This document shows, piece by piece, positions 15,968-22,218 of a stretch of 32,342 nt of DNA. The notes beneath the pieces were generated by a model. It was not told the origin of the DNA and did not search any database. It saw only the letters and a program-made list of their open reading frames with translations. The translations under genes were made by a program, and so were the position numbers. The first letter of the stretch is position 1, and every line of letters starts with the position of its first letter. Origin of the DNA: a virus. The stretch covers positions 1 through 32,342 of IMG/VR virus record IMGVR_UViG_3300042402_001193. One strand, given 5' to 3'.

Positions 15968-16939
15968 ATGACCAAAATTTCCGTTGTCAGAGAGTATCGT
16001 GACAGATATCCTGACTATCCCAACCTCAAACTAGCTAGAATTATCTATGCCGAGAACAAGGAATTATTTACCTCTGTCGAAACGATAAGAGGTTTTATTC
16101 GTCAAATACAAGGGCAAAAAGGTAAAGGGAATGGAACCTTACAGACACACAAACAAGCACCAAGACCTCTTAACCCTTACAAGTTACCTGAGTCTGATGA
16201 GTCAACTTTCGAGCCTTACCATGTCAAGGCCAAGCGAATTCTTGGATTATTCGACATCCATGCCCCTTATCATTCCATTCCAGCCCTAACAGCCGCTCTG
16301 GATTATTCTAAAAAAGAAAAGCCCGATGCAGTCATCTTAGGAGGTGATTTATTTGACTTTCATGGCTTATCTAGATTCCTAAAAGACCCACGCAAAAAGA
16401 ATTTTGCTACTGAACTATCCATAGGCTGTCAAGTTATTGAGGTTATACAAAAGACTTTAGATTGTCAGATATACTTTAAGTTTGGCAACCATGATGAGAG
16501 ATACCAACATTATCTTTGGCAGAAGCTAGGGGAGCTGCAAGGGGTAGAGGACTTTGAATTAGAGAACCTAATTAAGAAAAGGGTCTCTGGGGTTAAATTT
16601 ATTACAGACAAAAGAATCATAAAGGCTAATGAGTTGAATATTGTGCATGGCCACGAATTTGCCAGCTCAATAATTAGCCCGGTAAATATAGCTAGAGGAT
16701 TGTATCTTAGAGCTAAAGCTAATACTATTTGCGGTCATCATCACCGGTCATCAGAACACACAGAACAAAATATAGAGGGTAAGATAGTAACAACTTGGTC
16801 GGTGGGTTGTCTGTCTGAGTTGCATCCCCAATATATGCCGATAAATAGTTGGAATCATGGCTTTATTTTAATAGATTTACATGGTACTAAAGATTTTGAA
16901 GTAAGGAATAAAAGAATTTGGAAAGGACAAGTATTATGA
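15968..16939 (+). CDS. Calcineurin-like metallophosphoesterase with N-terminal HTH-like domain
   Basis: A 323-aa protein. The first 50 residues form a small helical domain (VREYRDRYPDYPNLKLARIIY) that looks like an HTH, followed by a Pro/Lys linker. The catalytic domain shows the full set of two-metal phosphoesterase motifs: DIH (Asp96, His98), GGDLFD (Asp127), GNHDE (Asn174-His175-Asp176), HGHE (His227, His229) and GHHH (257-259). The family includes nucleases, phosphodiesterases and protein phosphatases; the substrate cannot be read from sequence. It is the first gene of a short operon separate from lysis. An HTH-like domain suggests action on DNA (inference). Confidence 0.88.
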   Translation: MTKISVVREYRDRYPDYPNLKLARIIYAENKELFTSVETIRGFIRQIQGQKGKGNGTLQTHKQAPRPLNPYKLPESDESTFEPYHVKAKRILGLFDIHAPYHSIPALTAALDYSKKEKPDAVILGGDLFDFHGLSRFLKDPRKKNFATELSIGCQVIEVIQKTLDCQIYFKFGNHDERYQHYLWQKLGELQGVEDFELENLIKKRVSGVKFITDKRIIKANELNIVHGHEFASSIISPVNIARGLYLRAKANTICGHHHRSSEHTEQNIEGKIVTTWSVGCLSELHPQYMPINSWNHGFILIDLHGTKDFEVRNKRIWKGQVL

Positions 16940-17130
16940 CACACAAAAACACACCAATCATCAAAAAGCAAGTCCAAGAGTTATTAAAGCAATTACCTCC
17001 GATTGAGAGGTTAAATATACTAGAGCCTTTATGCGATAAGTACAGAGCTGAGTCTCGCAAAGAGGTTGAAAAAGATGTAACTGAATGGAGTCGCAAGAAA
17101 GGGATACCACGAATCAAGACGGACTATTAA
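16936..17130 (+). CDS. Small helical protein, unknown
   Basis: A 64-aa charged, helical protein. The ATG at 16936 is chosen because it overlaps the preceding TGA as ATGA; an upstream in-frame ATG at 16918 would overlap further. It contains 'VQELLKQLPPIERLNILEPLCDKYRAESRKE', which looks like two helices. No family is recognised. It is transcribed with the phosphoesterase. Confidence 0.6.
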   Translation: MTHKNTPIIKKQVQELLKQLPPIERLNILEPLCDKYRAESRKEVEKDVTEWSRKKGIPRIKTDY

Positions 17131-17318
17131 CATTTGACCCGACCCCTCATGATGATATCCAGGCTTGTGCGCAAGCTATGGGTGTCATAGAGGACATTGA
17201 CTTAGCCTTATTATCTGATGATGAGGCCACGATGATTAGGCATATCCGTAAGCTGGCTTTACATATTACCCATCAGGCACTTTACGAAATTTACGAAGGG
17301 GGCTGCTATGGCTCCTAA
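17085..17318 (+). CDS. Small acidic protein, unknown
   Basis: A 77-aa ORF overlapping the preceding gene by 46 bp and the next by 11 bp. The longest form begins at the ATG at 17085; because the overlap is long, translation may really begin further in, for example at the Met of 'MGVIEDIDLALLSDDEAT'. The C-terminal half is helical ('RHIRKLALHITHQALYEIYEGG'). Unknown function. Confidence 0.55.
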   Translation: MESQERDTTNQDGLLTFDPTPHDDIQACAQAMGVIEDIDLALLSDDEATMIRHIRKLALHITHQALYEIYEGGCYGS

Positions 17319-17568
17319 GATTACCAATCCTCATACAGTAGAGCATCGTAAGCTAGGCAGAGAGCAGGCTTGGGGAATCGCATGGATGGCAGAGAATAAG
17401 ATTAGCATTGACCCTAGTCTTACTGGGTATAGATATCTGCTTTACTTATTACATGAGCATTTTCACTTAAAGCATCCTGACTGGTCTGAGACTAAGGTTG
17501 TCAAGGAGTCCTCCAAGACTGCCAGATTCTTATGGCAGATGGGCTTTAGGTTAGTAGAACTAAAATAG
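17308..17568 (+). CDS. Minimal HExxH zinc-peptidase-like protein
   Basis: An 86-aa protein with a helix carrying HEHFH (residues 49-53, an HExxH zinc site) and a downstream Glu67 in 'VVKESSKTARFLWQMGFR' that could be the third ligand, the arrangement of minimal gluzincin-like phage proteins related in layout to SprT/ImmA-type domains. Residues 10-38 form two strands ending in 'ISIDPSL'. Substrate unknown. It is the last gene of the rightward operon, and its stop lies in a palindrome shared with the convergent operon end. Confidence 0.7.
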   Translation: MAPKITNPHTVEHRKLGREQAWGIAWMAENKISIDPSLTGYRYLLYLLHEHFHLKHPDWSETKVVKESSKTARFLWQMGFRLVELK

Positions 17569-17859
17569 GTTACCTATTATGTAGATATAAAGACATTTGT
17601 CTTTAAGTTCCTCTCTAGTGGCCTCTGGCCATCTTTCTTTAGCAAAGTTCCATAATTCGTATTTCTCATCTTTAGGGATGACCTCAATAGGCATCATGGC
17701 CTTGTAGCAATCCATTAGGCACTCATTAATGACCCTAGAGGTTGTGCCTAGATTAACTAAAGCTACAAACATAGCCTCAGAGCCTTTTGCAGCCTTCAGA
17801 GCAGGCTGTAAGGCCTCAAAACCTATTATCTTCCTCAAATCGTATGTATGCGACTGCAT
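17560..17859 (-). CDS. Hypothetical protein, end of the leftward operon
   Basis: A 99-aa mostly helical protein. Near residue 35-60 it has 'LVNLGTTSRVINECLMDCYKAMMP' and ends in a short hydrophobic 'CLYIYIIGNLF'. Its start overlaps the preceding 33-aa membrane protein gene by 44 bp. No family is recognised. Convergent with the HExxH gene, overlapping its end by 9 bp. Confidence 0.6.
   Translation of the reverse strand: MQSHTYDLRKIIGFEALQPALKAAKGSEAMFVALVNLGTTSRVINECLMDCYKAMMPIEVIPKDEKYELWNFAKERWPEATREELKDKCLYIYIIGNLF
17564..17578. terminator. Palindrome at convergent gene ends
   Basis: AATAGGTTACCTATT is a 7+1+7 perfect inverted repeat that covers the stop of the rightward gene (17566-17568) and the last codons of the leftward gene (stop 17560-17562). 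It may help to stop transcription or translation from both sides, but it lacks a T-run, so intrinsic termination is doubtful. Confidence 0.4.
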
Positions 17860-17917
17860 AGCCTAGGATTGATCCACAAATAAATGCAATTAGTATCATA
17901 GTTGTGATTTTAGCCAT
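17816..17917 (-). CDS. 33-aa single-helix membrane protein
   Basis: MAKITTMILIAFICGSILGY begins this 33-aa ORF, which ends in a charged tail (YIRFEEDNRF). One clear transmembrane helix spans about residues 5-24, with positive N-terminal Lys. Its ATG overlaps the end of the preceding gene by 22 bp, and its stop lies inside the next gene, so it bridges two genes that would otherwise be 36 bp apart. The hydrophobic, well-formed pattern supports a real product. Function unknown; small phage membrane peptides often modify host envelope or exclusion, but nothing here proves it. Confidence 0.6.
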   Translation of the reverse strand: MAKITTMILIAFICGSILGYAVAYIRFEEDNRF

Positions 17918-18414
17918 GTAAAGTTTCTGCCTTCATTAACAAGCCAATCAAAGGTCCATTGCACACATGCACATCGGCACTTTTGGTTGTCATCCCCATA
18001 AGCAGCTCTAAGTATTTCAACATCATCCTTGCCAAACCTTTTGAGCATCTTGTTAGCCTTTAGATAATCGTACCACTTATCCATCTGGTTAAAGGGCACT
18101 TTCTCAAAGTTTAACCTATATAACATAAGTTCATAGTCTAACTTTTCTAGGTCTGTCTCTGGCACTTTAGCCTCTGGTATGGTTCGATAACCAGTAGGGG
18201 TCTTTTGTAAGTTATGCCTATCCTTATTATTATTAGCCCATCTAGCCAGTCTTCTACCTAGGTCCCAGGTTGTCTCTTGCTCAAATCTCATCTTGGTGTT
18301 AGACTTATTAGGCTCTGACCAGTAATCGTAAAACTCTTGTTTCATTTGCTCTGTAAAGGCAAAGGGTTGTAGGTCTCTCTTAAAGTCTGCTGCTCTTGCT
18401 TCTATACTTTTCAT
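17896..18414 (-). CDS. Replication-associated protein (C-terminal domain type of Bacteroidetes phage initiators)
   Basis: A 172-aa protein with 'QEFYDYWSEPNKSNTKMRFEQETTWDLGRRLARWANNN', a motif frequent at the end of Bacteroidetes phage replication proteins (recalled family pattern, not searched). The second half is helical with a Cys cluster 'KCRCACVQW' near residue 145-153. It lacks an N-terminal winged-helix part, so it may be a stand-alone domain of a split initiator. Its ATG overlaps the endonuclease stop as ATGA. Likely partners are the DnaA domain IV-like and HTH proteins encoded just upstream. Confidence 0.55.
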   Translation of the reverse strand: MKSIEARAADFKRDLQPFAFTEQMKQEFYDYWSEPNKSNTKMRFEQETTWDLGRRLARWANNNKDRHNLQKTPTGYRTIPEAKVPETDLEKLDYELMLYRLNFEKVPFNQMDKWYDYLKANKMLKRFGKDDVEILRAAYGDDNQKCRCACVQWTFDWLVNEGRNFTWLKSQL

Positions 18415-18809
18415 AGATTGTGATTATCAAAATATTCACAAATAATATCATCAATTTTATCAATATCAGTATGCTTTATTCTTAGCAATTTAATACCTTT
18501 TCTGTAACAATATTGATTTTTATACTGATCGTGTATTTTTAATTTAGGCTGAACTTTACCCATGTATCTGCCAGTCTGGTGCTGTATGCCATCAAATTCA
18601 ATACATAAACGGTATTTAGGAATATAAAAATCGTAAAATAATAACTTAAACCTCTTTTTTACTGTAAAATCACTAAAAAAATGCTCACGAATAAAATCAA
18701 TCTGGTTATTCATTAAAAAAGTAGCTATCCTATTTTCTCCATCGGATAATTTTCTACCTTTGTGTTTTTTTAATAATTCTTTCTGATTATCTGATAAACA
18801 ATAAGACAT
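18411..18809 (-). CDS. VSR/DUF559-like PD-(D/E)xK endonuclease (candidate free-standing homing endonuclease)
   Basis: A 132-aa protein with a Vsr-like restriction fold core: a helix with GENRIATFLMNN (Glu25), then 'YDFYIPKYRLCIEFDGIQHQ', giving Asp60, Glu71-x-Asp73 and Gln76, the typical D-(x)n-ExD-Q active site set, and 'GIKLLRIKHTDI' as the final core strand. The first 15 residues and 'GRKLSDGENRIATFL' may recognise DNA. The gene is much richer in A/T than its neighbours, which suggests separate acquisition. Such genes in phages are mostly free-standing homing endonucleases; mismatch-nick repair activity is an alternative. Confidence 0.8.
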   Translation of the reverse strand: MSYCLSDNQKELLKKHKGRKLSDGENRIATFLMNNQIDFIREHFFSDFTVKKRFKLLFYDFYIPKYRLCIEFDGIQHQTGRYMGKVQPKLKIHDQYKNQYCYRKGIKLLRIKHTDIDKIDDIICEYFDNHNL

Positions 18810-19074
18810 AATATACCCTATAAGGGTGTTATTCCTTTTTTTATTTTAATAATTCATTTCAGTATTGTAGTCGTTCGGATTATGCCAATCCTATCGCAAT
18901 CTTAATGAACCCACAATCGGGCGGACCCCCAGTATTATCTGCACCACTTAGGCAAGATGCAGTCGGACACTCTCTCTTTAATCATTAAGCCAATACCTTA
19001 TAGAACTATTATTTTCGCAACTATCGGGGACAATCTCAGCTCTATTTGAACCTACCAACCCGACTTCTGGACCA
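18810..19074 (-). other. Unexplained 265-bp stretch with several hairpins; candidate structured RNA or gene remnant
   Basis: No ORF of useful length crosses this segment, yet it is GC-richer than the adjacent endonuclease gene and has repeated secondary structure on the minus strand: CTGCATC/GGTGCAG (18956-18962 with 18939-18945, 7 bp with one wobble), GGATT/AATCC (18877-18881 with 18887-18891) and GGG-TCCG-CCC. It lies downstream of the promoter at 19225 and of the 46-codon ORF. Short open stretches occur in shifting frames (for example one ending RYWLND), so a frameshifted gene remnant is the main alternative to a structured RNA. Confidence 0.4.
18815..18827. promoter_or_regulatory. Inverted repeat just upstream of the endonuclease start
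   Basis: ACCCT (18815-18819) and AGGGT (18823-18827) flank a 3-base spacer, 5 bp upstream of the endonuclease ATG on the minus strand. It may be an operator or a small hairpin that restrains translation of the endonuclease. On the plus strand a T-run starts at 18834, but the stem is too short for a convincing terminator. Confidence 0.4.
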
Positions 19075-19215
19075 CTATCTACCTACAAGGCCATCATGGT
19101 CGTAAATATTGCTAAATAAAATAACCCACTGAGGATTGGCAGAGACAGCCGCACCCCAATGGGTTAGTAAGTTCTTATCAAACAAAGCAGCATTAAGCCG
19201 GTCTCTCTTTGTCAT
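19075..19215 (-). CDS. 46-codon ORF downstream of an internal promoter
   Basis: The ORF starts MTKRDRLNAALFDKNLLTHW and ends DHDGLVGR. The composition is protein-like (balanced charges, two Trp, amphipathic start). The ATG lies 3 bp after the TATATTTG -7 element, so a transcript would be leaderless or start inside the ORF, which weakens the case for translation. A 12-bp hairpin (19123-19134 with 19154-19165) lies within the ORF. No family is recognised; it might be a small regulator or the 5' part of a noncoding RNA. Confidence 0.45.
   Translation of the reverse strand: MTKRDRLNAALFDKNLLTHWGAAVSANPQWVILFSNIYDHDGLVGR
19123..19165 (-). other. 12-bp hairpin within the 46-codon ORF
   Basis: On the minus strand, AACCCATTGGGG pairs with CCTCAGTGGGTT over 12 positions (two G-T wobbles). 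The 19-base loop contains a further GGC/GCC pairing. Such a stem is unusual in a coding region of this base composition and is the strongest structure in the locus. Confidence 0.6.
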
Positions 19216-19217
19216 AA

Positions 19218-19247
19218 CAAATATACGAAAAAAAAATCAATCTACCA
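19218..19247 (-). promoter_or_regulatory. Internal leftward promoter
   Basis: TATATTTG on the minus strand (19225-19218) is an exact TAnnTTTG match. A TTTTGG about 20 bp upstream (near 19241-19248) serves as a -33 box, with a run of nine T in between. It starts transcription just after the DnaA-like gene and would serve the 46-codon ORF, the unexplained segment and the endonuclease. Confidence 0.65.
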
Positions 19248-19662
19248 AAACTAATTTACCTGAGTAATCCACAAAGGTTATCTTTTGATGTGATTTAACC
19301 CTACTTAGTTTCATAGAAATGCCCAAATCAGAGGCTAAGTCTATGACTTTCAAATAATAAGGATAAAACTTAGGGTCTTCAGTAGCTATGTAATGGTCAA
19401 TTTTTGTTCTGTAAATACTCATAGTGGAATGGTCTTTGTATCCTACTAGGGGTGCTATCTCTACAAGTTTCATGGGGCAATGCTGGTAAATAAAGTAAGA
19501 CAAGGACATTCTAATCTCTGAAAGCCTTACTTGTTCGCCATGTTTATTTTTGGTTATCTTCCAGTGGTTTCTTCTCTTTACTTCTTGTAACTGATCTAAA
19601 GTAATCCCATAATAGTTACAAACCTCATCAACTAACTTTATTGCTTGTTCTCGGGTATTCAT
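19237..19662 (-). CDS. DnaA domain IV-like DNA-binding protein (putative replication initiator)
   Basis: A 141-aa protein. Residues about 48-90 fit the DnaA C-terminal DNA-binding domain: a helix 'SLSYFIYQHCPMKLVEIAPLVG' followed by YKDHSTMSIYRTKI, in which GYKDHST corresponds to the GGRDHST signature that reads DnaA boxes. No AAA+ domain is present. The phage may use it to recruit host initiation proteins to a phage origin or to compete with host DnaA. It overlaps the HTH gene upstream by 4 bp and is followed by an internal promoter. Confidence 0.75.
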   Translation of the reverse strand: MNTREQAIKLVDEVCNYYGITLDQLQEVKRRNHWKITKNKHGEQVRLSEIRMSLSYFIYQHCPMKLVEIAPLVGYKDHSTMSIYRTKIDHYIATEDPKFYPYYLKVIDLASDLGISMKLSRVKSHQKITFVDYSGKLVLVD

Positions 19663-19853
19663 TTTGATAATTTGTAAGCTGCAAAGGTTTTATTGTCTTT
19701 AGTAATGTAATTGGTCCAGATAGTGTGCCCTTGATTTCTAAGGTCTGCAATCCTAGCGGCTAACCTAAAGCAGCCAAACTTGTTTAAGGCATCAATGGCG
19801 GTGATTTGTTTACCTGATTTAAGATAAATCAAGATTCGCTGTGTTTGTGTCAT
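19659..19853 (-). CDS. Small helix-turn-helix protein (HTH_39-like)
   Basis: A 64-aa winged-helix protein: 'TQTQRILIYLKSGKQITAIDALNKFGCFRLAARIADLRNQGHTIWT', with the pattern of the HTH_39 family common in phages (recalled family pattern). Helix 2 and 3 are ITAIDALNKF and CFRLAARIADLRNQG, and the wing follows as 'YITKDNKTFAAYKLSK'. It is the best candidate for an early regulator or a DNA-bound replication accessory. It overlaps both neighbours. Confidence 0.78.
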   Translation of the reverse strand: MTQTQRILIYLKSGKQITAIDALNKFGCFRLAARIADLRNQGHTIWTNYITKDNKTFAAYKLSK

Positions 19854-20073
19854 GTCTGTGGTTTTTAAGTGGTGAATATAAATGGGTAAATTTTTCTACT
19901 GTGTAGTCAAAGCCATGTCTGGTTAGCTTTTCGCATACCCAGTTGTAATCCTCATCAGTGTGGTGGATGGCATGCTGTGGGAATAAAGTAGTTCTAATAA
20001 CTGGGTCTTTCTTACCCAAGATACCTATAAACTGCCCATTCCATCTAAAACGGTAGGTCGTTATCAGTTCCAT
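19819..20073 (-). CDS. Hypothetical protein
   Basis: An 84-aa protein with 'YRFRWNGQFIGILGKKDPVIRT' at the start and an acidic/aromatic stretch 'HTDEDYNWVCEKLTRHGFDYTVEKF'. It overlaps the end of ninG by 29 bp; its first codons lie over the ninG sequence encoding the DLPF tip. No other in-frame Met exists. Function unknown. Confidence 0.55.
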   Translation of the reverse strand: MELITTYRFRWNGQFIGILGKKDPVIRTTLFPQHAIHHTDEDYNWVCEKLTRHGFDYTVEKFTHLYSPLKNHRHDTNTANLDLS

Positions 20074-20464
20074 CTTTTGCGGTTTTTAGTAGTGTGATGT
20101 AAAGAGTAATGATATCCTCTAAGTCTGCTCTATCCCATTTGTGGACCTTAGTTCGGTTATTCTCTAACCACTCTACCCTTTTCTTGCCAATCTTTAAGAG
20201 TAGGTGCTTGCGATAACCAACTAAATGAAACTCATCAAAGCCATTGCATCGTTGGCATTCTCCGTTGACATTGTCCTCATGAAACCTAAGAAAAGACCCC
20301 CCTTTGACTGGCACATAGTGTCCAGCATTCATGGACTCCACTGGCAAAGTCTTAAAACAACTAATGCAAGTAAAATATCCATCTTTAGAATCTCGCTGCC
20401 TAATGTAAGCATTAAAGACTTTTTGTGCTTTTTCTGTCAGTCTTGGTAGAGTAACCTTTCTCAT
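20045..20464 (-). CDS. ninG: NinG/Rap-like recombination nuclease
   Basis: A 139-aa protein of the lambda NinG (Rap) type: an N-terminal helix, a zinc-binding pair CISC (Cys33, Cys36), 'NAGHYVPV' (His49), 'ENDVNGECQRCN'-like second pair (seen as HEDNVNGECQRCN, Cys70 and Cys73), then 'WLENN'. In lambda this protein is a structure-specific nuclease that resolves recombination intermediates. It ends in GTDNDLPF, the same kind of acidic C-terminal tip as SSB, which is not a feature of lambda NinG. It sits in the recombination operon with the annealing protein and SSB. Confidence 0.88.
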   Translation of the reverse strand: MRKVTLPRLTEKAQKVFNAYIRQRDSKDGYFTCISCFKTLPVESMNAGHYVPVKGGSFLRFHEDNVNGECQRCNGFDEFHLVGYRKHLLLKIGKKRVEWLENNRTKVHKWDRADLEDIITLYITLLKTAKDGTDNDLPF

Positions 20465-20796
20465 AAATTCATTTCGGCTTTGCGATACGATACAATCGTT
20501 CTAATAGCATCTAATTGATGGGTGGCAGATGCATTGACCCGGTCAGCCCAGTTCACTAAATAGTTAACCTCTTTAGCATTTGTGCCAACAAACTTAGTAA
20601 TAAGAGAGGGGCTTAGCCTTTTATCTAACCCCTGCTCCATAGCTTGCAGCAATCCTTGGTTAATTATCTGGTCTTGGGCTAACTTAGCCTCTGCAAGTAG
20701 CTGACCTGACTTAGCAACCATTATTAACAAGTATTCCATCCGCTCTAAAAGCTGATTTGGTTCATGTCCAATAGGGGTCTCTAAGTAAGCCTGCAT
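20461..20796 (-). CDS. Hypothetical helical protein of the recombination operon
   Basis: A 111-aa helical protein ('LERMEYLLIMVAKSGQLLAEAKLAQDQ'). The ATG at 20796 is chosen because it follows the SSB stop by one base; the longer form from 20850 would run over the end of the SSB gene. It overlaps ninG by 4 bp. Family unknown; its fixed position between SSB and NinG suggests a recombination accessory role. Confidence 0.6.
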   Translation of the reverse strand: MQAYLETPIGHEPNQLLERMEYLLIMVAKSGQLLAEAKLAQDQIINQGLLQAMEQGLDKRLSPSLITKFVGTNAKEVNYLVNWADRVNASATHQLDAIRTIVSYRKAEMNL

Positions 20797-20797
20797 C

Positions 20798-21055
20798 TTA
20801 GAAAGGGAGGTCTTTATCTGATCCATTGCTTTGGGGTTTGTAAGTGTCAACTACGGTATTCCAACCGCCTCCGTCTTTGCGTTCTGTGATGCTGAGCTTT
20901 AGTTGCTTGTTGCCTTGGTACTCTGTCATCAAATCTGGGTTCTCTTTAAGCCATTGGAATAGCTCATTAGGGCTGATAATAATTTGACCTTTAACAAACG
21001 AGGGGGCGTTTTCTCTAGGTGCAAAAACCCGAACACCTTTGGGGAACTTTGTCAT
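20798..21055 (-). CDS. SSB-like single-stranded DNA-binding protein
   Basis: An 85-aa protein, shorter than bacterial SSB. It begins 'GVRVFAPRENAPSFVKGQIIISPNELFQWL', and has beta strands 'KQLKLSITERKDGGGWNTVVDTYKP' consistent with a small OB fold. It ends with GSDKDLPF, matching the SSB C-terminal tip (D-D-x-P-F) that docks partner proteins. It follows two recombination genes and precedes NinG. Function as ssDNA binding is a confident inference from tip and context, less so from the domain itself. Confidence 0.75.
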   Translation of the reverse strand: MTKFPKGVRVFAPRENAPSFVKGQIIISPNELFQWLKENPDLMTEYQGNKQLKLSITERKDGGGWNTVVDTYKPQSNGSDKDLPF

Positions 21056-21056
21056 C

Positions 21057-21527
21057 TTACTTTAAATTTACGGTTATAGATGTGGTCGATGTCTTAATCG
21101 GTGGGTAAAGGACTACTACTTCATCCTCTACTAATATTTCTGTGCCAGGCTTTACGGCCTTTAGAAAGGCTTGGCGGTCCTTTATCTCTTTTTCAAGTTC
21201 TGCTAACTTTTCAGCCAGAGCATTATATACTGGATCGCCACAGTTAGAATAGTCGTACTTAACCCCAGCCTCTTTAATATCAAATTTGGCATTGTGTAAC
21301 TCAAAGGACTTGCCATGCTTACTAGCCTCATCTAAGGCCAAGTCTTTATATTCTGGGTGGCTTGTTATCTGCTTTATTAGGTCCTCCAAGCATTTTACTT
21401 GCAAATGTACCTTTAGAGGGTCTATAAAGCCCTCTTTTAGGCTATTTATGACACTTTGAGCAAAATCCTGCCTTTCGGATTTAGTAGTCTCAAATAGGCT
21501 TAAATCGGTTGTGGTAGCTATTCTCAT
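21057..21527 (-). CDS. Recombination operon protein with C-terminal coiled coil
   Basis: A 156-aa protein. Residues about 20-75 are helical and contain 'VINSLKEGFIDPLKVHLQVKCLEDLIKQI'; residues 105-125 form a coiled coil ('LAEKLAELEKEIKDRQAFLKAV'), and the end is a beta hairpin. The gene overlaps the annealing gene by 4 bp and ends 2 bp before SSB. In similar phages the partner of an annealing protein is an exonuclease, but no nuclease motif is visible here; a Gam-like role is possible. Confidence 0.6.
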   Translation of the reverse strand: MRIATTTDLSLFETTKSERQDFAQSVINSLKEGFIDPLKVHLQVKCLEDLIKQITSHPEYKDLALDEASKHGKSFELHNAKFDIKEAGVKYDYSNCGDPVYNALAEKLAELEKEIKDRQAFLKAVKPGTEILVEDEVVVLYPPIKTSTTSITVNLK

Positions 21528-22207
21528 TTTACTGTCTTTTTAAGGTGTTTGGAGATGTCCTTTTGTGAGGGGTTGACTATTTGGTCAATAGGCTTTCTGC
21601 GAGCCTCTAAGCGATGCTGCAACTTTTGGTAGGTCTTATAGTCTGGGCAGTTAGTAATGGCCTCTTGAGCCAAGATAGCCTCATCATCGGATAGGTCTGT
21701 ATGGCCGATAAGGTTAAGTAAGATAAACTTCTCATCCATAGTAGGACCATCTTCTGCTACTTTATTAAAATCCATCTCCTCGGCAGGTGTAGCCTCAAAG
21801 CCAGCCGCTTTCATAAGCCAGCTAATTAGATTCCTAAAGGCCTTGCCAGTGGCTCTGGTCTGAGCCATGGATAGTATAGCATACTCATCCCATTGCCTTT
21901 TGTTGGCCTCTTTATTAGAGCAGATTGCAACACCTTTAGAGATAACCTCGTTAGTGCCCCATTTGCAGATGTTGACCTCTGCTAGGTACTTAATCTCTGT
22001 CTCAGTCGACTGATTGGAGATGTAATTAAGCTGGGGATAAAGTCCTAGCTGGGCTCCAGCCCATTGCCAGGACTCGACTAAGGGATACTCCTTGCCCTTG
22101 ATGTTTACAGTTAGTTTTTGCTCTTTTACAAATCGTTTTAGTTCGCTTGCTAGTTGCAAGGATTGTGCTGGCTGTGCCAGGTCGTAGGTTGTTAAATCGT
22201 TTGACAT
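21524..22207 (-). CDS. Probable single-strand annealing protein (Rad52/ERF superfamily)
   Basis: A 227-aa protein whose central block 'YAILSMAQTRATGKAFRNLISWLMKAAGFEATPAEEM' shows the AQTRATxKAxR motif common to ERF/Rad52/DdrA-type annealing proteins and their relatives. The N-terminal part (about 30-110) has alternating strands and 'VESWQWAGAQLGLYPQL'. The C-terminal region (about 170-227) is helical and basic. With SSB-like and NinG proteins in the same operon it forms a recombination set. RecT or Sak4 motifs are absent. The superfamily call is by motif only. Confidence 0.65.
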   Translation of the reverse strand: MSNDLTTYDLAQPAQSLQLASELKRFVKEQKLTVNIKGKEYPLVESWQWAGAQLGLYPQLNYISNQSTETEIKYLAEVNICKWGTNEVISKGVAICSNKEANKRQWDEYAILSMAQTRATGKAFRNLISWLMKAAGFEATPAEEMDFNKVAEDGPTMDEKFILLNLIGHTDLSDDEAILAQEAITNCPDYKTYQKLQHRLEARRKPIDQIVNPSQKDISKHLKKTVK

Positions 22208-22218
22208 AGTGGGGTTTA

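Noticed and set aside
17564-17578. Bidirectional intrinsic terminator
   Set aside because: The palindrome is perfect but the stem is AT-rich and no T-run follows on either strand; kept only as a weak site.
18960-19080. tRNA-like TTCAAAT motif on the minus strand near 19045
   Set aside because: The flanking bases do not form a T-arm stem and no anticodon or acceptor arm can be paired.
18810-19236. Group I intron around the endonuclease gene
   Set aside because: A GACTA-containing element occurs near 18870, but no matching S element or exon junction was found, the downstream gene starts directly with ATGA overlap, and no split gene surrounds the segment.
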